Shown piece by piece: positions 14,828 to 22,051 of a stretch of 45,332 bases of DNA. The stretch covers positions 1 to 45,332 of the forward strand of contig MNVN01000022.1 in the NCBI GenBank assembly GCA_001871765.1. The letters are read 5' to 3'. The notes beneath the pieces are model-generated. The model worked only from the letters and a program-made list of their open reading frames with translations, had not been told where the DNA came from and searched no databases. Within the stretch, counting starts at the first letter, position 1. Each line of letters opens with the position of its first letter. This DNA comes from Candidatus Nomurabacteria bacterium CG1_02_43_90 (GTDB lineage Bacteria; Patescibacteriota; Minisyncoccia; Phycocordibacterales; UBA1550). A program made the translations under genes and the position numbers.

Positions 14828-16507
14828 CTACCCCTCCTGTTCCAAAACGACAACCCTCTCTACTTCATCAAATGCGGTAATCCCTGCGAGGATTTTTCCA
14901 ATGCCATCTTCTCGCATATTTAAAATTCCTTGTTTTGCCGCTACTGTGCGTATTTCGCGCTCAGAGGGAATGGTATCAAGGAGGCTTTCAACTTCTGCAT
15001 CCATAAGTACTGCTTCAAAAATACCGACACGTCCCTTATATCCTGTGTTGTTACATTTTTCGCATCCTACTGCGCGCCATATTTTTTTTGTCTGCACCTC
15101 GGTCACTGTTTTTTCTTTGATATGAACTGCAACCTCATTAATTATTTTTTGTTCACGTTCGTTTGGGGTGTCTTCCTTTTTACATTCAACACACAATTTT
15201 CGCACAAGGCGTTGCGCAAGGGCTACTGTAAGAGAAGATCCGATAATCTTTGGCGTAACCCCAATGTCAATCAAGCGGGGGATTGCTCCTGCTGCGGTGT
15301 TGGTGTGGAGAGTTGAAAAAACCATATGCCCGGTGAGTGCTGCATTGATGGCAACCTTCGCTGTTTCCCCGTCACGGATTTCACCAACCATGATTACGTC
15401 AGGGTCTTGGCGCATTGCCGCACGAAGTCCTTCGAGAAACGTGTATCCCTTATCTGCTTCAACCTGCGTCTGTGAAACACCCTTCATGTGGTATTCAATA
15501 GGGTCCTCAATCGTCATCATTTTTATTTCTGATGAGTAGATGCGTTTCAAAAATGCATAGAGGGTTGTGGTTTTACCCGAGCCCGTAGGGCCAGTATTCA
15601 AAATCATACCGTGCGGTTTACGGATTTCACGGTCAACAAGTGCGACGAGCCGAGGACTCATGCCGATGTCCTCAAGGGTTACATTGAGCGATTGGGGGTT
15701 CAAAATACGCATTACCACACCTTCTCCATACGCCCCCGGGATAACCGATACACGCATTTCAATCTCGATATCAGCAATCCTTATACTGAAGCGCCCGTCC
15801 TGACTTTCGGTGCCAACATTGAGTTTGAGTCCCGCAAGAAGTTTAAGGCGGGAACTAAAAAGACGATAAATCGTAATAGGAAGAGTTACCACCTCATGAA
15901 GAACCCCATCGATACGATAGCGAACATGTACCGCTTCTTCGCTAGGCTCAATGTGAATGTCTGATGCGCGGATACCAATAGCACCTGCAAGAATGGTACT
16001 AAATATGTTTGAAATATAGCGTGCGCTTTTTTCTGTAACGGTGTCGTTGAGCGCTTTGGAAACATCAGTAAGGGTGGCGAAGCGTTTTACGAGTTCCTCC
16101 ATATTTTCTCTCGAAACATCCACCATCCCCGATTCACTTTTTGCTGATCCTGATATTTCTTGATATCGCCCCCACACCTTTTCGAGGCTCGCATGCGATA
16201 CGAGGTATTGATCAATAAGGTACCCACGCTCGGTGAGAGAAGCCAGCACCTCTTTTGTTTCTTCTTGATTGGGAGCAAAGAGCGCAACTTTTAATTTTTT
16301 TCCTGCAAGATCAAAGGGGGCGATGAGCGCTTTGCGCGCAACCGCTTCTTTTATAAGTCCAATCGCAGTAGTGTCCACCGGAATAGTAGCAAGATCTGCA
16401 TACGGAATACCATATTTTTCGGACATGATTTGTAAAAAATCCTCCTCCTCTTGTTTGTGGAGTTTGGCAAGCTGTTCGTCGTTTTGGGTGTCGTCAAAAT
16501 GAAGCAT
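14828..16507 (-). CDS. pilB: Type IV pilus assembly ATPase PilB (GspE family)
   Basis: 559 residues. The N-terminal GspE-like domain (about 20-120) contains ALIAPFDLAGKKLKVALFAP. The ATPase core has Walker A GPTGSGKTT (about 311-319), the Asp box around MMTIEDPIEYH, Walker B MVGEIRDGETA (about 371) and the His box HTNTAAGAI. A zinc site is formed by CVEC (about 439) and CEKC (about 482). It powers pilus extension from the cytoplasm. It is separated from pilM-N-O at 42303-44468 by about 26 kb. A TAGAAT box upstream leaves a leader of only a few bases. Confidence 0.96.
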   Translation of the reverse strand: MLHFDDTQNDEQLAKLHKQEEEDFLQIMSEKYGIPYADLATIPVDTTAIGLIKEAVARKALIAPFDLAGKKLKVALFAPNQEETKEVLASLTERGYLIDQYLVSHASLEKVWGRYQEISGSAKSESGMVDVSRENMEELVKRFATLTDVSKALNDTVTEKSARYISNIFSTILAGAIGIRASDIHIEPSEEAVHVRYRIDGVLHEVVTLPITIYRLFSSRLKLLAGLKLNVGTESQDGRFSIRIADIEIEMRVSVIPGAYGEGVVMRILNPQSLNVTLEDIGMSPRLVALVDREIRKPHGMILNTGPTGSGKTTTLYAFLKRIYSSEIKMMTIEDPIEYHMKGVSQTQVEADKGYTFLEGLRAAMRQDPDVIMVGEIRDGETAKVAINAALTGHMVFSTLHTNTAAGAIPRLIDIGVTPKIIGSSLTVALAQRLVRKLCVECKKEDTPNEREQKIINEVAVHIKEKTVTEVQTKKIWRAVGCEKCNNTGYKGRVGIFEAVLMDAEVESLLDTIPSEREIRTVAAKQGILNMREDGIGKILAGITAFDEVERVVVLEQEG

Positions 16508-16549
16508 AAATATTCTTCTATTCTAAGGGTTTTTAGACGTTTATGCTAC

Positions 16550-16577
16550 TTGACAAATCCTGTAGATTGTGTATAAT
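16550..16577 (+). promoter_or_regulatory. Consensus promoter of the 16648 lipoprotein gene
   Basis: TTGACA (16550-16555), 16-base spacer, TATAAT (16572-16577), both perfect. The predicted start near 16584 gives a leader of about 64 bases that ends in AAGGAGAATATC before ATG. Confidence 0.85.
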
Positions 16578-16647
16578 TAAAAAAGATAGGAAAGGAGAGT
16601 TCTCGTAGTGTGGGGCTCAAAGACAAAATTGAAAAAAGGAGAATATC

Positions 16648-17502
16648 ATGAGAAACCTCATGGTTGTATTGATCGTAACCGTTATGTTGTCCGGATGTGG
16701 CGGTCTCGCTACTCGTGACTCCAGTGAACAGCTGGGACAACAAGTCTCTGGTGCCGTCGCTGGTGGCGTTGTGGGGGATTGGCTTTATCACAATGTCGGA
16801 CGTAAAGGTGGAACCAACCCATGGCCTGCCAGAATTATTGGTGGGGCAGTGGGGTATGGAGCCGTAAGTACGGCTCAAGCCAAAGCGCGTTGTCAACAGT
16901 ATGGTGAGTGTGGGGGCAGTGGTCAGGGTCAGGGGGCATCGTCCTATGCACGCGTTTCACGTTGCGGTGGTTTGCCGGAGGGTCGCTTGTGGGACCCGTC
17001 ACCAGGGAAGCCTGATTGTTCTGTGGTAAAGCCAAGGGATCTAACAAACAATCCTTGTTATGCTTCAACAGGGCTGATCTCAACGAACAACTGCGCTGTT
17101 GAAGGGAAACAGCGTTCCGAGCGGATCGTGGCGAATTACTATTCGCAACACCCTGAGGAAGCTGCGGTGGACGGGTACCAATTCCCGTCTCAACAGCAAG
17201 GCTATCAACCACAATCGTTGCAAAATAGTCGCAGTGGGCGAGGAGGGAATGTTTTTGACTTGACGGTAGACAGCTACCTCACTTCAGAAGTCGTTCATCC
17301 CCGTTGTCAGACAGGGAACTATGGCCACGATGCAATCTGTTTAGATCAAGAGGCACAAACACTTGACCGTAAACAAACAGACTGTGTCGAAGGTCACGGT
17401 CCTTGCCGTCAAAACTACGGCGCGTTTGCGGGAGCGTATCGAGACCTTGCCTCGGCGTTACAAGCCGAGCAATACCAGCTCGAGCGTGGTGGGCACTACT
17501 AG
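16648..17502 (+). CDS. Cysteine-rich glycine-zipper lipoprotein, hypothetical
   Basis: 284 residues. A lipoprotein signal peptide is clear: MRNLMVVLIVTVMLSGC, with the LSGC lipobox. Next comes a Gly-rich segment (QVSGAVAGGVVGDWL and IIGGAVGYGAVS) like a glycine zipper. The rest has about ten cysteines, is rich in Gln, Gly and Ser, and shows no catalytic motif. It should be lipid-anchored outside the membrane. The gene is monocistronic with a perfect promoter, a strong ribosome-binding site and a strong terminator. Its codon use looks GC-richer than the housekeeping genes. I do not recognise a family. Confidence 0.75.
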   Translation: MRNLMVVLIVTVMLSGCGGLATRDSSEQLGQQVSGAVAGGVVGDWLYHNVGRKGGTNPWPARIIGGAVGYGAVSTAQAKARCQQYGECGGSGQGQGASSYARVSRCGGLPEGRLWDPSPGKPDCSVVKPRDLTNNPCYASTGLISTNNCAVEGKQRSERIVANYYSQHPEEAAVDGYQFPSQQQGYQPQSLQNSRSGRGGNVFDLTVDSYLTSEVVHPRCQTGNYGHDAICLDQEAQTLDRKQTDCVEGHGPCRQNYGAFAGAYRDLASALQAEQYQLERGGHY

Positions 17503-17524
17503 TAAGTTGGCGAATTTTTCGCAC

Positions 17525-17568
17525 AAGGCGTACAGATGCTGTAAAAGCATGAATCTGTACGCCTTTTT
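17525..17568 (+). terminator. Strong terminator after the 16648 gene
   Basis: Perfect 13-base arms (starting AAGGCGTACAGAT at 17525) around an 18-base internal sequence, followed by T7. Confidence 0.9.
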
Positions 17569-17655
17569 TATTAGCGACATAAAGCGAGCAAAATGAGAAA
17601 GTACTCATTCTCATTTTCGAGCCGAGGAGCTAATATAGGTAAATACCAATATTGC

Positions 17656-17684
17656 TTGACTTTTTAAACAAAGCATAGTATAAT
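17656..17684 (+). promoter_or_regulatory. Promoter of the 17694 gene, giving a near-leaderless mRNA
   Basis: TTGACT (17656-17661), 17-base spacer, TATAAT (17679-17684). The start would be near 17691, three bases before ATG 17694, and there is no ribosome-binding site. Confidence 0.8.
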
Positions 17685-17693
17685 ACAAAACAT

Positions 17694-18461
17694 ATGAATA
17701 CCATTATATTTCAAACAATTCGCGCGGGGGTTATTTTAGGGGCAACATCCTTGCTTTTTATAGAAGGTGCTTTTGCAGCACCTGCTCTCATTCCTGTTTC
17801 GGTAAGTAATATCACCGAAAACAGCGCAACGCTTACGGGGTATGTTTCAAATCCTGACGCTGTTTCTCTTGTGTGGCTTGAGTGGGGGGAAGACACCGCA
17901 CTCGCCACCCCAAATACATTGGGGACAAGAACGATATATACCGGCGGATTTTTCGTTGGCCAAATGGCGGGATTAACACCAGGTACTACCTACTACTATC
18001 GTTCGGCTTCGATAGAGGGGACTACGACGGTTTATTCACTTGTTGGATCATTCAAAACTACTTCAGTAAATACGCCACCCGCACTGTCTACCTCCACGGG
18101 TTCTCAATCAAATACATCAGACACCACAACCGCCACTACCACCGCAACAGAAACTCCTGTGGTAAAGAATGCAACGCCAGCTCCTGTGGCAAAAAAAACA
18201 GCGACTGCTCCTTCGGTAAAAGTGAAGAGTACTGTCGTGACGAGTGGAACAGCGGTGCCAATAACTACTAACGGCAATACTGCTATCGTGATTAGTGGAG
18301 GGAATAATGGTATTTTCCCCAGCACTCTTATTGGATGGGTCGCACTCTTCGTCACGCTCCTTGTCATACTTTTGATTGGACGTATGTTTTTTGAAGCGTC
18401 GGAGCGTCGCAAGAACAAACTGTATGCGCATGAAGAGGAGACTGATGAGCCGAAAGAATAG
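17694..18461 (+). CDS. Secreted one-Fn3-domain surface protein with C-terminal membrane anchor
   Basis: 255 residues. A signal peptide ends near FIEGAFA (residue 28). One fibronectin-III-like domain spans about 30-118, with the typical WLEWGEDTALATPN and LTPGTTYYYRSASIEG strands. A Thr/Ala/Pro linker follows (about 125-190), then FPSTLIGW, a TM helix (VALFVTLLVILLIG) and a basic/acidic tail. The domain and the anchor both match those of the 19566 protein, so the two are related surface proteins. Function unknown; adhesion or S-layer association is inference. Confidence 0.8.
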   Translation: MNTIIFQTIRAGVILGATSLLFIEGAFAAPALIPVSVSNITENSATLTGYVSNPDAVSLVWLEWGEDTALATPNTLGTRTIYTGGFFVGQMAGLTPGTTYYYRSASIEGTTTVYSLVGSFKTTSVNTPPALSTSTGSQSNTSDTTTATTTATETPVVKNATPAPVAKKTATAPSVKVKSTVVTSGTAVPITTNGNTAIVISGGNNGIFPSTLIGWVALFVTLLVILLIGRMFFEASERRKNKLYAHEEETDEPKE

Positions 18462-18490
18462 TCTTCTCAGAAGTTCATTTTTGAACCAAA

Positions 18491-18550
18491 AGTCAAGCCC
18501 CTGAAAAGAAATTTTTAAGGGCTTGACTTTTTTGTATATTATGATACAAT
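18491..18550 (+). promoter_or_regulatory. Terminator of the 17694 gene overlapping the promoter of the 18628 gene
   Basis: Hairpin arms AGTCAAGCCC (18491-18500) and GGGCTTGACT (18519-18528) are followed by a T-run to 18533. The right arm contains TTGACT (18523-18528), which with a 16-base spacer and TACAAT (18545-18550) forms the next promoter. Termination and initiation therefore share bases. Confidence 0.8.
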
Positions 18551-18627
18551 GTGAGGAGATTTGAAATAAGTGAGTAGTAGCTTAAGCGCTATTACTTTTT
18601 GAAATTTAAGTTGTGAAGGAGAGTATC

Positions 18628-19419
18628 ATGGGTGAGAAAATTTTCAAGGGGGGAGTCATTATCTTCCTCCTCCTGTTTCTGTTTGTTGTCTACGCAATAG
18701 TAGGCGGCATCAATGATAGGTCAGAGGTACAAGGGGAGCGAATCGCCGTTGTTGAAGGCGATATAAAGGAAATAAAAATTTTCCTGAAGGGGGCAGCAAC
18801 AAAAGACGACCTTTCAAAGGTCGTCGCAGAAGATGCCCGTGACGATGGCGAGAGAATCGCGCTTCATGAACGGGGTCCGCTTCATGCGAAACCGGTTGTG
18901 AAGCACCATAATCCTCCTCCTGCAGTTCGTGCCGTGGCGCCTGCTGTTAGGCAGGTTGCGGTAGCAGAACCGAAACTGGTGTTGCCGAAAGTTGGTGACC
19001 CTTGTCCCTACGGAGTTGTTTCTATCGAGGTTACCCTCGACGGGGTACAACATCTTCGCTGTGGACCAGTTGCTCAACAGGTATCCGTACCACAACAAGT
19101 TGTGGTACGGGAAACAGTCCGCGAACAACCTGCTCCACGTGATGATTTTTATGATCACGTGGAGTATGTTCCAAGGCGTCAAGCACCAATAACACAGCCA
19201 CTAACACCCCAGCCCGTCAAGCCTGAGCAAGAAGCAAGTTCAGGTTCTGTGTGGCCCTGGATTGGAGGGGCAGCGGCTTTGTTGACGGCGTGGTACATTA
19301 ATGCCCATCGTGGAGGGAACACTCTCCCTGTGGGTTTGGGACCAACAGCAGTTACCAATGGTGTTGGTACTAACCCTGTTGGTGTCGTGGGTGGCGCACC
19401 TACGGCCGTAACGCAGTAA
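18628..19419 (+). CDS. Membrane-anchored Pro/Val-rich hypothetical protein
   Basis: 263 residues from the ATG at 18628, chosen because AAGGAG lies five bases upstream; a GTG at 18613 in the same frame lies before the site. After MGEKIFKGG comes a TM helix (residues 10-29), then a short acidic/basic helix region (about 33-80), a Pro/Val/Gln-rich low-complexity stretch with two cysteines in a DPCPYG...LRCGP segment, and a second hydrophobic segment WPWIGGAAALLTAWYI followed by a Gly/Thr/Val tail. No family recognised. It is monocistronic, with a leader of about 71 bases. Confidence 0.7.
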   Translation: MGEKIFKGGVIIFLLLFLFVVYAIVGGINDRSEVQGERIAVVEGDIKEIKIFLKGAATKDDLSKVVAEDARDDGERIALHERGPLHAKPVVKHHNPPPAVRAVAPAVRQVAVAEPKLVLPKVGDPCPYGVVSIEVTLDGVQHLRCGPVAQQVSVPQQVVVRETVREQPAPRDDFYDHVEYVPRRQAPITQPLTPQPVKPEQEASSGSVWPWIGGAAALLTAWYINAHRGGNTLPVGLGPTAVTNGVGTNPVGVVGGAPTAVTQ

Positions 19420-19438
19420 TGAAAGGAAGTTGAATCTT

Positions 19439-19498
19439 TACGGGAGGGGAACCTTCCTCCCGTATTTTTTAAAGAAATGAAAGAGGTTTCATTTTTTT
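19439..19498 (+). terminator. Two tandem terminators after the 18628 gene
   Basis: First hairpin: TACGGGAGG (19439-19447) with CCTCCCGTA (19456-19464) and T6. Second: AAATGAAA (19475-19482) with TTTCATTT (19487-19494) and a further T-run. Confidence 0.8.
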
Positions 19499-19565
19499 AA
19501 AAAGTAGACAGAAGTGTCACTTTAGAGAGATGTTTTGTAGGTTAGTCACATTAATATATATCATT

Positions 19566-21479
19566 ATGAAAACAAAAATTAAATTCTTGAGTACTTGGTT
19601 GATGGTCCTCGTTGGGATTTTTGCTGGTGCCCAAGTTGCATTTGCACAAACCGCGACGATTGCGACTTCGTGTAATACCGCAACGCTTTCGGGTACGATT
19701 ACCAGTACAAGCGGGGTATCGACGAGTGCGTGGTTTGAGTACAGTACAATCATGGCAAACGTAACTGCAGGTGCAGGAACAAGAACGGTGGCGCAAGCCT
19801 TTACGGTACCGCAAACTTTTACGCAACCTGTCTCAGGACTTCTTCCTTTGACTACCTATTACTACCGTGTAGCAGTACAAAACATCTACGGTATTGGATA
19901 TGGGACAGTATTGACACTCACAACCCCTTCTTGTACTGGTGGTGTCGTTGGAAACTCTTTTGTAACGACGAATGCGGCAAGTATTACTTCACAAACCTCA
20001 GCTACCTTGAATGGATACCTTAATCCAAATGGGGTCAATACTAACGCGTGGTTTGAATGGGGCCCAACCGCAATGTATGGATACACAACTCCTTCAATAA
20101 ACTATGGGACGATTGCGGTAAACTTCGCCAGCCCTGTTTCCACACTCTCTCCTGGTACAACCTACTACTACCGCGCGGTTGCACAAACAGCGCAAGGCGG
20201 TATTATCTATGGTACACAAATGACCTTCAATACGAATGGCTCAGGGGTTATGCTTCCTTTGGTAACGACCAATGGCGCAAGCATTTTGTCACAAACATCA
20301 GCATCGCTTAATGGATTCATTACTCCTAATGGCGCAAATACGAACGCGTGGTTTGAGTGGGGTACGACGCCAAATTATGGCTACTCGACACCTTTGGTAA
20401 ATTACGGAACCGTAACAACGAGCTTCAGTAATACGCTCTTCAACCTTCTTCCTAATACGACCTATTATTTCCGAGCCGCTGCACAGAATGCTCAAGGAAC
20501 AGTATACGGAAGTATGCTCTCATTTAGCACAACAGGGCAAGGGAATAATAACGTTAATGCAACAGGGTCAACTCCAACCGCAACAACATTGCTTGCGACA
20601 GAAAATTTTGGAGGGTCAGCTACGTTGAATGGGCTCGTCTTCTCTTCTTCAAGCGCTTATCCAGCAAATGCATGGTTTGAGTGGGGGGAAAATGCTTCTG
20701 TGGGGAACAAAACACAGACCGTGAATGTAGGTTCTTTGCCAAGCGTGAAGCATGCAGATGTAATCACTGGTTTGGCTCAAGGACGGACCTATTACTATCG
20801 TATTGTTACGGAAAATACTTACGGAAAATCGTATGGTTCAACAATGAGCTTTGTTGCAGGGGCAAGTACGCTCATTCAAGACAACACGGTGGTCATTAAT
20901 ACACCAACCCGCACGGTTACAAAACCTACGGTTACGGTAATAAATAATGGTACCGCGACGCAATCACTCGTAGCACTCACTCTTGATGGAGGAACCGAGG
21001 CAATTAATGGTGGAGAAAAACGCTCATACCACGTAACGTGGAAGAATGACAGTACACAAATACTTACGAACGTAGTGTTGCGTGTAATGTTCCCGCAAGC
21101 AATGAAAGTTGAAAGTACAACGAATGGAGTACTTTCTCCAACTGACAATACGGTGGTTGTAGATGTGAAATCACTTGCTGTTGGGGACATGGGAGAAGTG
21201 TTCATTGTTGCAACTCCTGATAGTGGGTTGGCAGTAGGAGACCTCCTTGTAGTGACTGCAAACATGGTGTACACCGATGCAAGTGGAGCACAGAGTGATG
21301 CTGTCGCATATGTAACGCATCGCATTGCAGGGTCAAATGGTCTCGGGGCAAGTATCTTTGGTGCAGGATCATTTATGCCCACAACACTCTTGGGATGGAT
21401 TATTCTTATTGCTCTTATCCTCGCTCTTGTACTTTTGGGAAACCATGTATACGGACGCTTCTCAGAGCCAGTACGCTAG
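19566..21479 (+). CDS. Large surface protein: four Fn3-like repeats, DUF11-like domain, C-terminal anchor
   Basis: 637 residues from the ATG at 19566. An in-frame ATG at 19530 is not used, because 19566 directly begins a signal peptide (MKTKIKFLSTWLMVLVGIFA) ending near AFAQT. Four Fn3-like repeats follow (about 30-120, 130-225, 225-320, 335-430), each with an AWFEWG strand and a TYYYR strand. Repeats 2 and 3 are also similar at the DNA level. A DUF11-like domain (about 460-590: NGGEKRSYHVTWKNDST) precedes FMPTTLLGW, a TM helix and a short basic tail. Likely a cell-surface stalk, adhesin or S-layer component, by architecture only. Confidence 0.82.
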   Translation: MKTKIKFLSTWLMVLVGIFAGAQVAFAQTATIATSCNTATLSGTITSTSGVSTSAWFEYSTIMANVTAGAGTRTVAQAFTVPQTFTQPVSGLLPLTTYYYRVAVQNIYGIGYGTVLTLTTPSCTGGVVGNSFVTTNAASITSQTSATLNGYLNPNGVNTNAWFEWGPTAMYGYTTPSINYGTIAVNFASPVSTLSPGTTYYYRAVAQTAQGGIIYGTQMTFNTNGSGVMLPLVTTNGASILSQTSASLNGFITPNGANTNAWFEWGTTPNYGYSTPLVNYGTVTTSFSNTLFNLLPNTTYYFRAAAQNAQGTVYGSMLSFSTTGQGNNNVNATGSTPTATTLLATENFGGSATLNGLVFSSSSAYPANAWFEWGENASVGNKTQTVNVGSLPSVKHADVITGLAQGRTYYYRIVTENTYGKSYGSTMSFVAGASTLIQDNTVVINTPTRTVTKPTVTVINNGTATQSLVALTLDGGTEAINGGEKRSYHVTWKNDSTQILTNVVLRVMFPQAMKVESTTNGVLSPTDNTVVVDVKSLAVGDMGEVFIVATPDSGLAVGDLLVVTANMVYTDASGAQSDAVAYVTHRIAGSNGLGASIFGAGSFMPTTLLGWIILIALILALVLLGNHVYGRFSEPVR

Positions 21480-21496
21480 TACCTAAGGGTTAAACT

Positions 21497-21541
21497 AAAA
21501 ACAAAGACGGGGTTGCCAAAGGCAACCCCGTCTTTGTTTTT
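21497..21541. terminator. Strong perfect-stem terminator
   Basis: Two perfect 21-base arms (21497-21517 and 21521-21541) around AAA, A-rich at left and T-rich at right. Confidence 0.92.
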
Positions 21542-21580
21542 GTATTCCGCATTCTGCCCCAAGAATGGTACTATGGAGAA

Positions 21581-22051
21581 ATGGAATATGAAGCGAAAAG
21601 CATTGGGGAATTAAATGTGGTTGCGGGGGAATTTCTTCGCTTGCTTGAACAGCGAGAAGAAAAAAACACTGCCACGGTGATAGGCCTTTCGGGGAACCTT
21701 GGCACAGGGAAAACTTCCTTTACGAAATGCGTCGCCGAAATATTGGCGATTACCGAAGTCATAACAAGCCCAACGTTTATTCTTGAAAAAATATACGATA
21801 TTTCCCCCGATTCAATTCTTGGTTCTCGCTTTGCGAAACTTGTTCATATTGATGCTTATCGTTTAGAAGGGGGTGATGAAATGGTCCCCCTCGGATGGGA
21901 GGCGATACTTGGTGAGCCCCACAACCTTGTCTTCCTTGAGTGGCCCGAGCAAGTGGCGAGCGCTCTTCCTCAAGACATCGATACAATTTTATTTGAGTAC
22001 GTAAGCGAATCAGTTCGAAAAATAACAATGAAAGAATATGGCAAAAAATAA
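21581..22051 (+). CDS. tsaE: tRNA threonylcarbamoyladenosine biosynthesis ATPase TsaE
   Basis: 156 residues. TsaE is the ATPase that works with TsaB and TsaD to make t6A37 in ANN-decoding tRNAs. Walker A is GNLGTGKTSFTK (about 37-48), followed by the family's TSPTF (about 66), HIDAYRL (about 90) and EWPE (about 120) motifs. TACTAT at 21569-21574 ends six bases before ATG, so the mRNA is probably leaderless. The last 14 bases overlap polA, which suggests translational coupling. Confidence 0.95.
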   Translation: MEYEAKSIGELNVVAGEFLRLLEQREEKNTATVIGLSGNLGTGKTSFTKCVAEILAITEVITSPTFILEKIYDISPDSILGSRFAKLVHIDAYRLEGGDEMVPLGWEAILGEPHNLVFLEWPEQVASALPQDIDTILFEYVSESVRKITMKEYGKK

